From positions 124,001-188,000 of the forward strand of contig NC_135068.1 in the NCBI RefSeq assembly GCF_051401765.1: 64,000 nt of DNA, in the 5' to 3' direction. This DNA comes from Calliopsis andreniformis. Its lineage: Eukaryota; Arthropoda; Insecta; Hymenoptera; Andrenidae. A program made the translations under genes and the position numbers. Below, one piece after another: positions 1 through 10,447 of this stretch (position 1 is the stretch's first letter; every line of letters begins with the position of its first letter). The notes beneath the pieces were generated by a model. The model saw only the letters and a list, made by a program, of their open reading frames with translations. It searched no databases and had not been told where the DNA came from.

Positions 1-64
1 CTCCTGGCATTGACTTCTAAGGCCCTAACTCATCCATCTGGAGGTGCAACGCCCTCGTGTGAAG
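1..64 (+). repeat. Landmark monomer L1, cut by window start
   Basis: The landmark is a beta variant ending CGCCCTCGTGTGAAG, preceded by GGCATTGACTTCTAAGG and CTCATCCATCTGGAGGTGC. Here only its 3' end is inside the window, with CCTCGTGT at 53. The next copy is 7,800 bp (47 monomers) away. Confidence 0.8.
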
Positions 65-252
65 CCTAGGATGCCCGGAACGTAGAAATGACCATTGCAT
101 TGACGCCCGTTGCATCTGCTCCTGTCATACGTTCGCAAACCTGTTGTATTTATTTTGTATTTTAACTATGTGGCGATGATTTCTAAGGAGCAAACTCATC
201 AATCTGGCGAAGCAACGCCCTTGGTTGAAGCCTACGTTGCCCCGAAAGTTGA

Positions 253-1420
253 AATGACCTTCACGTTCACACTGGTAGCAAATATTCCTCTTATACGATT
301 GAAAATCTGCTGTATTTATATTGTATTTCAATGCCCTGGCGTTAATATCTAAGGTCCAAACTCATCCACCTGGTGAGGCAACACCCTGCAGAGAAAGCCT
401 AGGTTGCCCGGAACGTAGAAATGACCATTGCTTTCGCACTGGTTACAATTATTCCTTTTATGCGATGGGTAATCTGTTGCATTTATATTGTATTTTCTGC
501 TTCTGGGGTTGACATCTAATGCCCTAACTATTCGACCTGGTGGTGGTTCGCCCGAGACTGAAACCTAGGTTGCCCAGAACGTAGAAGCGACCATTACTTT
601 GGCACCCGTTGCATCTGTTCCTATCATACGTTCGCAAACCCGTTTTATTTATGTTGTATTTTCATCTTGTGGCGATAATATCTGAGGCCCAAACTCATCC
701 ATCTGGTGAAGCAACGCCCTTGGTTAAAGCCTAGGTTGCCCGGAACGTTGAAATGACCTTTACGTTCATACTGGTAGCAATTATTCCTCTTATACGATTG
801 AAAAGCTGCTGTATTTATATCGTATTTTATGCTCCTGGCGACGACTTCTAAGGCCCTAACTTTTCGATCTAGAGGAGCAACGCCGTAGAGTGAAGGCTGG
901 GATGCCCGGAATGTAGAAATGACCATTACTTACACACTGATGGCAATTACGCCTTTTATTCAATTGAAAAACTGTTGAATTTATATTGTACTTTATGCTT
1001 CTGGCGTTGACCTCTAAGGCCCCAACTATTCGAAACTGGAGGTGCAACACCCTAGAGTGAAGCCTAGGTTGCCCGGAACGTAGAAATCACCATTACTTTG
1101 ACACCCGCTGCATCTGCCCATGTCTTACGTTCGCAAACCTGTTTTATTTATTTTGTATTTTAATGTTGTGGCGATAATTTCTGAGGCCCAAACTCATCCA
1201 TATGATGAAGCAACGCCTTTGTCTGAAGCCTAGGTTGCCCGAAACGTTGAAATGACCTTTACGTTCACACTGGTAGCAATCATTCCTCTTATACGATTGA
1301 AAATCTGCAGTATTTATATTGTATTTTAATCCTCTGGCGTTGATTTCTAAGGTCCAAACTCATCCACCTGGTGAGGCAACACCCTACAGCGAAGCCTAGG
1401 TTGCCCGGAACGTAGAAATG
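253..1420 (+). repeat. Seven-monomer block, copy 1 of 3
   Basis: This block recurs at offsets of 3,484 bp (21 monomers) and 7,800 bp (47 monomers). It includes a distinctive monomer with GGTGGTGGTTCGCCCGAGAC near 537 and a gamma with GCGACGACTTCTAAGG near 837. Copies 2 and 3 share bases that copy 1 lacks over 1,120-1,420 (TACTTTCGCAAACC, AATGTTGCGGCGATAATTAC), so 2 and 3 are closest to each other. From about 1,080 copy 1 instead matches 12,367-12,780 (offset about 11,287), so it is itself a mosaic. Confidence 0.75.
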
Positions 1421-1828
1421 ACCATTACATACACACTGATAGCAATTACTCCTTTTATTCAATTGAAAAACTGTTGAATTTATGTTGTATTTTATGCTCC
1501 TGGCGTTGACTTCTAAGGCCCTAACTATTCGATCTGGAGGAGCAACACCGTAGAGTGAAGCCTAGGTTGCCCGGAATGTAGAAATGGCCAATACATACAC
1601 ACTCATGGCAATTACTCCTTTTACTCAATTGAAAAACTGTTGAATTTATATTGTACTTTATGCTTCGGGCGTTGACTTCTAAGGCCCTAACTATTCGATC
1701 TGTGGTGCATCGCCCTAGAGTGAAGCCTGGGTTGCCCGGAACGTAGAAATGACCATTACTTTGACACCGCTGCGTCTGCCCATGTCATACGTTCGCAAAC
1801 CTGTTGTATTTATTTTGTATTTTAATCA
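1400..1828 (+). repeat. Short repeat block, copy 1 (offset 1,824)
   Basis: This stretch of about 430 bp recurs at 3,224-3,652, a shift of 1,824 bp or 11 monomers less two bases. It includes TACATACACACTGATAGCAA and a gamma monomer with TTACTCAATTG. The same gamma type is also found near 2,080, 13,710, 20,490, 21,980, 26,290 and 27,790. Confidence 0.65.
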
Positions 1829-2179
1829 TGTGCCGTTGATTTCTAAGACCCAAACTCATGCGTCTGGTGAAGTAACACCCTTGGTTGAAGCCTAGGTTGC
1901 CCGAAACGTTGAACTGACCTTTACGTTAACACTGGTAGCAATTATTCCTCTTATACGATTGAAAATCTGCTGTATTTATATTGTATTTTATGATCCTGGC
2001 GTTGACTTCTAAGGCCCTAACTTTTCGATCTGGAGGAGCAACGCCGTAGAGTGAAGCCTAGGTTGCCCGGAATGTAGAAATGGCCAATACATACACACTC
2101 ATGGCAATTACTCCTTTTACTCAATTGAAAAACTGTTGAATTTATATTGTACTTTATGCTTCGGGCGCTGACTTCTAAG

Positions 2180-3253
2180 GCCCTAACTATTCGATCAGGC
2201 GGTGCATCGCCCTAGAGTGAAGCGTAGGTTACACGGAACGTAGAAATGACCATTAGCTTGACACCCGTTGCATCTGCCCCTGTCATACATTCGCAAACCT
2301 GTTTCATTTATTTTGTATTTTAATCTTGTGGCGATAATTGCTGAGGCCCAAACTCATCCATCTGGTGAAGCAAAGCCCATGGTTGAAGCCTAGGTTGCCC
2401 GGAACGTTGAAATGACCATTAATTTGAAATCCGTTGCATCTGCTCCTGTCATGCGTTCGCAAAACTGTTGTAGTTAATTTGTATTTTAATCATGTGGCGA
2501 TGATTTCTAAGGAAGAAACTCATCCATCGGGTGAAGCAACCCCTTTGGTTGAAGCCTAGGTTGCTCCGAACGTTGAAATGTCTTTTACGTTCACACTGGT
2601 AGCAATTATTCCGCTTATACGATTGAAAATCTGCTGTATTCATATTGAATTTTATGCTCCTGGCGTTGACGTCTAAGGCCGTAGCTCTTCGATCTGGAGG
2701 AGCATCGCCGTAGAGTGAAGCCTAGGTTGCCCGGAATGTAGAAATGGCGATTACAAATACACGGATGGCAATTACTCCTTTTATTCAATTGAAAAACTGT
2801 TGAGTTTATATTGTATTTTATGCTTCTGGCATTGACTTCTAAGGCCCTAACTATTCGATCTGGAGGTGCATCGCCCTAGAGTGAAGCCTAGGTTGCCCGG
2901 AACGTAGAAATGACCATTACTTTGACACTCGCTGCATCTGCCCATGTCATACGTTCGCAAACCTGTTATACTTATTTTGTATTTTGACCTTGTGGCGATG
3001 GTTTCTAAGGCCCAAACTCATCCGCCTGGTGAAGCAACGCCCTTGGTTTGAGCCTAGGTTGCCCGAAACGTTGAAATGACTTTTACGTTCACACTGGTGG
3101 CAATTACTGCTCTTGTACGATTGAAAATCTGCTGTATTTATATTGTATTTTAATCCTCTGGCGTTGATTTCTAAGGTCCAAACACATCCACCTGATGAGG
3201 CAACACCCTAGAGCGACGCCTAGGTTGCCGTGAACGTAGAAATGACCATTACA
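2180..3253 (+). repeat. Block with the AAAACTGTTGTAGTTAATTT alpha, copy 1
   Basis: About 1,075 bp from a monomer with CGATCAGGCGGTGCATCGCC to a hybrid beta monomer. The alpha near 2,449 has unusual bases (CATGCGTTCGCAAAACTG, GTAGTTAATTTG) and marks the block. The marker recurs at 6,597, 14,562, 22,848, 28,647 and 36,600, so this block is one of six copies. The match to 6,328-7,401 is at 4,148 bp (25 monomers less two bases). Confidence 0.75.
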
Positions 3254-3652
3254 TACACACTGATAGCAATTACTCCTTTTATTCAATTGAAAAACTGTTG
3301 AATTTATGTTGTATTTTATGCTCCTGGCGTTGACTTCTAAGGCCCTAACTATTCGATCTGGAGGAGCAACACCGTAGAGTGAAGCCTAGGTTGCCCGGAA
3401 TGTAGAAATGGCCAATACATACACACTCATGGCAATTACTCCTTTTACTCAATTGAAAAACTGTTGAATTTATATTGTACTTTATGCTTCGGGCGTTGAC
3501 TTCTAAGGCCCTAACTATTCGATCTGTGGTGCATCGCCCTAGAGTGAAGCCTGGGTTGCCCGGAACGTAGAAATGACCATTACTTTGACACCGCTGCGTC
3601 TGCCCATGTCATACGTTCGCAAACCTGTTGTATTTATTTTGTATTTTAATCT
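3224..3652 (+). repeat. Short repeat block, copy 2 (offset 1,824)
   Basis: This is the second copy of the block at 1,400. It begins after GCCTAGGTTGCCGTG, where copy 1 has GCCCGG, and ends within the AT-rich part of an alpha monomer, where CATGTGCCGTTG in copy 1 becomes CTTGTGGCGATA here. Confidence 0.65.
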
Positions 3653-3736
3653 TGTGGCGATAATTGCTGAGGCCCAAACTCATCCATCTGGTGAAGCAAA
3701 GCCCATGGTTGAAGCCTAGGTTGCCCTGAACGTTGA

Positions 3737-4904
3737 AATGACCTTCACGTTCACACTGGTAGCAAATATTCCTCTTATACGATTGAAAATCTGCTGTATT
3801 TATATTGTATTTCAATGCCCTGGCGTTAATATCTAAGGTCCAAACTCATCCACCTGGTGAGGCAACACCCTGCAGAGAAAGCCTAGGTTGCCCGGAACGT
3901 AGAAATGACCATTGCTTTCGCACTGGTTACAATTATTCCTTTTATGCGATGGGTAATCTGTTGCATTTATATTGTATTTTCTGCTTCTGGGGTTGACATC
4001 TAATGCCCTAACTATTCGACCTGGTGGTGGTTCGCCCGAGACTGAAACCTAGGTTGCCCAGAACGTAGAAGCGACCATTACTTTGGCACCCGTTGCATCT
4101 GTTCCTGTCATACGTTCGCAAACCCGTTTTATTTATGTTGTATTTTCATCTTGTGGCGATAATATCTGAGACCCAAACTCATCCATCTGGTGAAGCAACG
4201 CCCTTGGTTAAAGCCTAGGTTGCCCGGAACGTTGAAATGACCTTTACGTTCATACTGGTAGCAATTATTCCTCTTATACGATTGAAAAGCTGCTGTATTT
4301 ATATCGTATTTTATGCTCCTGGCGACGACTTCTAAGGCCCTAACTTTTCGATCGAGAGGAGCAACGCCGTAGAGTGAAGGCTGGGATGCCCGGAATGTAG
4401 AAATGACCATTACTTACACACTGATGGCAATTACGCCTTTTATTCAATTGGAAAACTGTTGAATTTATATTGTACTTTATGCTTCTGGCGTTGACCTCTA
4501 AGGCCCCAACTATTCGAAACTGGAGGTGCAACGCCCTAGAGTGAAGCCTAGGTTGCCCGGAACGTAGAAATCACCATTACTTTGACACCCGCTGCATCTG
4601 CCCATGTCCTACTTTCGCAAACCTGTTTTATTTATTTTGTATTTTAATGTTGCGGCGATAATTACTGAGGCCCAAACTCATCCATATGGTGAAGCAACGC
4701 CTTTGTCTGAAGCCTAGGTTGCGCGGAACGTTGAAATGACCTTTACGTTCACACTGGTAGCAATTATTCCTCTTATTCGATTGAAAATCTGCTGTATTTA
4801 TATTGCATTTTAATACTCTGGCGTTGATTTCTACTGTCCAAACTCATCCACATGGTAAGGCAACACACTACAGCGAAGCCTAGGATGCCCGGAACGTAGA
4901 AATA
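3737..4904 (+). repeat. Seven-monomer block, copy 2 of 3
   Basis: The block at 253 is repeated here with an offset of 3,484 bp. The match enters inside a monomer: up to about 3,730 the sequence follows the alpha monomer at 2,320 (CATCTGGTGAAGCAAAGCCC), and from GAAATGACCTTCACG onward it follows position 253. That switch marks a recombination junction in register. To the right the match with copy 3 (offset 4,316) continues to about 5,415. Confidence 0.72.
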
Positions 4905-5591
4905 ACCATTGCTTTGACGCCCGTTGCATCTGGCCCTGTCATACGTTCACAAATCTGTTGTATTAATTCTGTATTTTAATCTTGTGGCGACGATTTCTAA
5001 GGCCCAAACTAATCGATCTGGTGAGGCAACGCCTTTCTCTGAAGCCTAGGTTGCCCGGAACGTTCTAATGACCTTTACGTTCACACTGGTAGCAATTATT
5101 CCTCTTATACTATTCAAAATCTGCTGTATTTACATTGTATTTTGTGCTCCTGGCGTTGACATCTAAGGCCCTATCTCTTCGATCTGGAGGAGCAACGCCG
5201 TAGAGTGAAGCCTAGGCTGCCCGGAATGTAGAAACGACCGTTACTTACACACTGATGGCAATTACTCCTTTTATTCAATTGAAAAGCTGTTGAATTTATA
5301 TTGTACTTTATGCTTCTGGCGTTGACTTCTAAGGCCCTAACTATTCGAACTGGAGGTGCAACGCCCTTGAGTGAAGCCTAGGTTGGCCGGAACGTAGAAA
5401 TGACAATTACTTTGACACCCGTTGCATCTGCCCCTGTCATACGTTCGCAAACCTGTTGTATTTTTTTTGTATTTTAATTTTGTGGCGATGATTTCTAAGG
5501 CCCAAACTCACCCATCTGGTGAAGCAACGCCTTTGGCTGAAGCATAGGTTGCCCGTAACGTTGAAATGACCTTTACGTTCACACTGGTAGC

Positions 5592-5958
5592 AATTATTCC
5601 TCTTATACGATTGGAAGTCAGCTGTATGTATATTGTATTTTAATCCTATGGCGTTGATTCCTAATGTCCAAACTCATCCACCTGGTGAGGCAACACACTA
5701 GAGCGAAGCCTAGGTTGCCCGCATGTAAAAATGACCATTGCTTTCGCACTGGTTGCAATTACTCCCTTTATACGATGTGAAATCTGTTGTATTTATATCG
5801 TAATTTATGCTTCTGGCGTTGACTTCTGAGGCCCTAACGATGCCATCTGGTGGAACAACGCTCTATAGTGAAGCCTAGGTTGCCCAGAACATAGAAGCGA
5901 CCATTAATTTGACTCCCGTTGCATCTGCCCCTGTCATACATTCGCAAACCTCTTGTAT
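5592..5958 (+). repeat. Two-monomer block matching 9,908-10,274
   Basis: From TATGGCGTTGATTCCTAATG through GATGCCATCTGGTGGAACAA this stretch repeats at 9,908-10,274 with the same 4,316 bp offset as 3,737-5,415 to 8,053-9,731. The roughly 180 bp between the two matched parts does not match, although its length is unchanged. The same block, with a preceding alpha, occurs again near 13,090, 19,885, 21,375 and 27,173. Confidence 0.7.
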
Positions 5959-7366
5959 TTGTTTTGTATGTTAACTATGTGGCGATGATTTCTAAGGACC
6001 AAACTCATCAATCTGGCGAAACAACGCCCGTGGTTGAAGCCTAGGTTGCCGCGAACGTTGAAATGACCATTACTTTGACACCGCTGCGTCTGCCCATGTC
6101 ATACGTTCGCAAACCTGTTGTATTTATTTTGTATTTTAATCATCTGCCGTTGATTTCTAAGACCCAAACTCATGCGTCTGGTGAAGTAACACCCTTGGTT
6201 GAAGCCTAGGTTGCCCGAAACGTTGAACTGACCTTTACGTTAACACTGGTAGCAATTATTCCTCTTATACGATTGAAAATCTGCTGTATTTATATTGTAT
6301 TTTATGATCCTGGCGTTGACTTCTAAGGCCCTAACTATTCGATCAGGCGGTGCATCGCCCTAGAGTGAAGCGTAGGTTACACGGAACGTAGAAATGACCA
6401 TTAGCTTGACACCCGTTGCATCTGCCCCTGTCATACATTCGCAAACCTGTTTCATTTATTTTGTATTTTAATCTTGTGGCGATAATTGCTGAGGCCCAAA
6501 CTCATCCATCTGGTGAAGCAAAGCCCATGGTTGAAGCCTAGGTTGCCCGGAACGTTGAAATGACCATTAATTTGAAATCCGTTGCATCTGCTCCTGTCAT
6601 GCGTTCGCAAAACTGTTGTAGTTAATTTGTATTTTAATCATGTGGCGATGATTTCTAAGGAAGAAACTCATCCATCGGGTGAAGCAACCCCTTTGGTTGA
6701 AGCCTAGGTTGCTCCGAACGTTGAAATGTCTTTTACGTTCACACTGGTAGCAATTATTCCGCTTATACGATTGAAAATCTGCTGTATTCATATTGAATTT
6801 TATGCTCCTGGCGTTGACGTCTAAGGCCGTAACTCTTCGATCTGGAGGAGCATCGCCGTAGAGTGAAGCCTAGGTTGCCCGGAATGTAGAAATGGCGATT
6901 ACAAATACACGGATGGCAATTAATCCTTTTATTCAATTGAAAAACTGTTGAGTTTATATTGTATTTTATGCTTCTGGCATTGACTTCTAAGGCCCTAACT
7001 ATTCGATCTGGAGGTGCATCGCCCTAGAGTGAAGCCTAGGTTGCCCGGAACGTAGAAATGACCATTACTTTGACACTCGCTGCATCTGCCCATGTCATAC
7101 GTTCGCAAACCTGTTATACTTATTTTGTATTTTGACCTTGTGGCGATGGTTTCTAAGGCCCAAACTCATCCGCCTGGTGAAGCAACGCCCTTGGTTTGAG
7201 CCTAGGTTGCCCGAAACGTTGAAATGACTTTTACGTTCACACTGGTGGCAATTACTGCTCTTGTACGATTGAAAATCTGCTGTATTTATATTGTATTTTA
7301 ATCCTCTGGCGTTGATTTCTAAGGTCCAAACACATCCACCTGATGAGGCAACACCCTAGAGCGACG

Positions 7367-7532
7367 CCTAGGTTGCCGTGAACGTAGAAATGACCATTAC
7401 TTTCGCACTAGTTGCAATTATTCCTTTTATACGATGGGAAATCTGTTGCATTTATATCGTATTTTATGCTTCTGGCGTTGACTTCTAAGGCCCTAACTAT
7501 TCGATCTGGTGGTGCATCGCCCTAGAGTGAAT
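7367..7532 (+). repeat. Delta-like monomer embedded in the trimer pattern
   Basis: This 166 bp monomer carries CTTTCGCACTAGTTGCAATT and TATACGATGGGAAATCTG, so it belongs with the delta monomers of the right end rather than with gamma. It follows a beta-alpha hybrid monomer (CACATCCACCTGATGAGG at about 7333). Copies of the same arrangement, differing by single bases, are at about 15332, 23618, 29417 and 37370. Other delta-like monomers occur at about 11535, 18332, 34425 and 42378. They make local four-unit steps where the three-unit rhythm is broken. Confidence 0.7.
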
Positions 7533-7698
7533 CTTAGGTTGCCCAGAACGTAGAAGTGACCATTACATTGACACCCGTTGCATCTGCCCCTGTCACACGT
7601 TCGCAAACCTGTTGTATTTATTTTGTATTTTAATCTTGTGGCGATGATTTCTAAGACCCAAACTCATCCATCTGGTGAAGCAACGCCCATGGTTGAGG

Positions 7699-7864
7699 CC
7701 TAGGTTGCCCCGAACGTTGAAATGACCTTTACGTTCATACTGGTAGCAATTATACCTTTTATACGATTCAAAATCTGCTGTATTTATATTGTATTTTATG
7801 CTCCTGGCATTGACTTCTAAGGCCCTAACTCATCCATCTGGAGGTGCAACGCCCTCGTGTGAAG
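7699..7864 (+). repeat. Landmark monomer L2
   Basis: CCTCGTGT lies at 7853. The next copy is 7,965 bp (48 monomers) away. The 5' part reads TTATACCTTTTATACGATTC. Confidence 0.8.
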
Positions 7865-8052
7865 CCTAGGATGCCCGGAACGTAGAAATGACCATTGCAT
7901 TGACGCCCGTTGCATCTGCTCCTGTCATACGTTCGCAAACCTGTTGTATTTATTTTGTATTTTAACTATGTGGCGATGATTTCTAAGGAGCAAACTCATC
8001 AATCTGGCGAAGCAACGCCCTTGGTTGAAGCCTACGTTGCCCCGAAAGTTGA

Positions 8053-9220
8053 AATGACCTTCACGTTCACACTGGTAGCAAATATTCCTCTTATACGATT
8101 GAAAATCTGCTGTATTTATATTGTATTTCAATGCCCTGGCGTTAATATCTAAGGTCCAAACTCATCCACCTGGTGAGGCAACACCCTGCAGAGAAAGCCT
8201 AGGTTGCCCGGAACGTAGAAATGACCATTGCTTTCGCACTGGTTACAATTATTCCTTTTATGCGATGGGTAATCTGTTGCATTTATATTGTATTTTCTGC
8301 TTCTGGGGTTGACATCTAATGCCCTAACTATTCGACCTGGTGGTGGTTCGCCCGAGACTGAAACCTAGGTTGCCCAGAACGTAGAAGCGACCATTACTTT
8401 GGCACCCGTTGCATCTGTTCCTATCATACGTTCGCAAACCCGTTTTATTTATGTTGTATTTTCATCTTGTGGCGATAATATCTGAGGCCCAAACTCATCC
8501 ATCTGGTGAAGCAACGCCCTTGGTTAAAGCCTAGGTTGCCCGGAACGTTGAAATGACCTTTACGTTCATACTGGTAGCAATTATTCCTCTTATACGATTG
8601 AAAAGCTGCTGTATTTATATCGTATTTTATGCTCCTGGCGACGACTTCTAAGGCCCTAACTTTTCGATCTAGAGGAGCAACGCCGTAGAGTGAAGGCTGG
8701 GATGCCCGGAATGTAGAAATGACCATTACTTACACACTGATGGCAATTACGCCTTTTATTCAATTGAAAAACTGTTGAATTTATATTGTACTTTATGCTT
8801 CTGGCGTTGACCTCTAAGGCCCCAACTATTCGAAACTGGAGGTGCAACGCCCTAGAGTGAAGCCTAGGTTGCCCGGAACGTAGAAATCACCATTACTTTG
8901 ACACCCGCTGCATCTGCCCATGTCTTACTTTCGCAAACCTGTTTTATTTATTTTGTATTTTAATGTTGCGGCGATAATTACTGAGGCCCAAACTCATCCA
9001 TATGGTGAAGCAACGCCTTTGTCTGAAGCCTAGGTTGCGCGGAACGTTGAAATGACCTTTACGTTCACACTGGTAGCAATTATTCCTCTTATTCGATTGA
9101 AAATCTGCTGTATTTATATTGCATTTTAATACTCTGGCGTTGATTTCTACTGTCCAAACTCATCCACATGGTAAGGCAACACACTACAGCGAAGCCTAGG
9201 ATGCCCGGAACGTAGAAATA
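8053..9220 (+). repeat. Seven-monomer block, copy 3 of 3
   Basis: This is the third copy, offset 4,316 bp (26 monomers) from copy 2 and 7,800 bp from copy 1. It lies inside a longer match of window start 1-1,420 to 7,801-9,220 on the left side, and of 3,737-5,415 to 8,053-9,731 on the right side, so it joins the two other copies into one continuous stretch. Confidence 0.72.
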
Positions 9221-10447
9221 ACCATTGCTTTGACGCCCGTTGCATCTGGCCCTGTCATACGTTCACAAATCTGTTGTATTAATTCTGTATTTTAATCTTG
9301 TGGCGACGATTTCTAAGGCCCAAACTAATCGATCTGGTGAGGCAACGCCTTTGTCTGAAGCCTAGGTTGCCCGGAACGTTCTAATGACCTTTACGTTCAC
9401 ACTGGTAGCAATTATTCCTCTTATACTATTCAAAATCTGCTGTATTTACATTGTATTTTGTGCTCCTGGCGTTGACATCTAAGGCCCTATCTCTTCGATC
9501 TGAAGGAGCAACGCCGTAGAGTGAAGCCTAGGCTGCCCGGAATGTAGAAACGACCGTTACTTACACACTGATGGCAATTACTCCTTTTATTCAATTGAAA
9601 AGCTGTTGAATTTATATTGTACTTTATGCTTCTGGCGTTGACTTCTAAGGCCCTAACTATTCGAACTGGAGGTGCAAGGCCCTTGAGTGAAGCCTAGGTT
9701 GTCCGGAACGTAGAAATGACAATTACTTTGATATCCGCTGCATCTGCCCATGTCATACGTTCGCAAACCTGTTGTATTAATTCTGTATTTTAATCTTGTG
9801 GCGTCGATTTCTAAGACCCAAACTAATCGATCTGGTGAGGCAACGCCTTTGTCTGAAGCCTAGGTTGCCCGGAACGTTCAAATGACCTTTACGTTCACAC
9901 TGGTAGCAATTACTCCTCTTATACGATTCAAAATCTGCTGTATTTATATTGTATTTTAATCCTATGGCGTTGATTCCTAATGTCCAAACTCATCCACCTG
10001 GTGAGGCAACACACTAGAGCGAAGCCTAGGTTGCCCGCATGTAAAAATGACCATTGCTTTCGCACTGGTTGCAATTACTCCCTTTATACGATGTGAAATC
10101 TGTTGTATTTATATCGTATTTTATGCTTCTGTCCTTGACTTCTGAGGCCCTAACGATGCCATCTGGTGGAACAACGCTCTATAGTGAAGCCTAGGTTGCC
10201 CAGAACATAGAAGCGACCATTAATTTGACTCCCGTTGCATCTGCCCCTGTCATACATTCGCAAACCTGTTGTATTTATTTTGTATTTTAATCTTGTGGCG
10301 ATGAGTTCTAAGGCCCAAACTCATCCATCTGGTGAAGCAACGCCTTTGGCTGAAGCCTAGGTTGCCCGGAACGTAGGAATGACCTTTACGTTCACACTGG
10401 TTGCAATTATTCCTTTCATACGATGGGAAATCTGTTGTATTTATATT

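Larger units (their letters stand above)
6316..8060 (+). repeat. Block with the same alpha marker, copy 2, extended
   Basis: This copy matches 2,180-3,253 at its left part and 14,281-16,025 (offset 7,965 bp, 48 monomers less three bases) along its whole length, including the landmark monomer at 7,699-7,864. The junction at about 6,336 joins a beta monomer that elsewhere continues as TTTTCGATCTGGAGG to a gamma with CGATCAGGCGG. Compared with 14,100-14,290, about one monomer is missing at that point. Confidence 0.72.
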
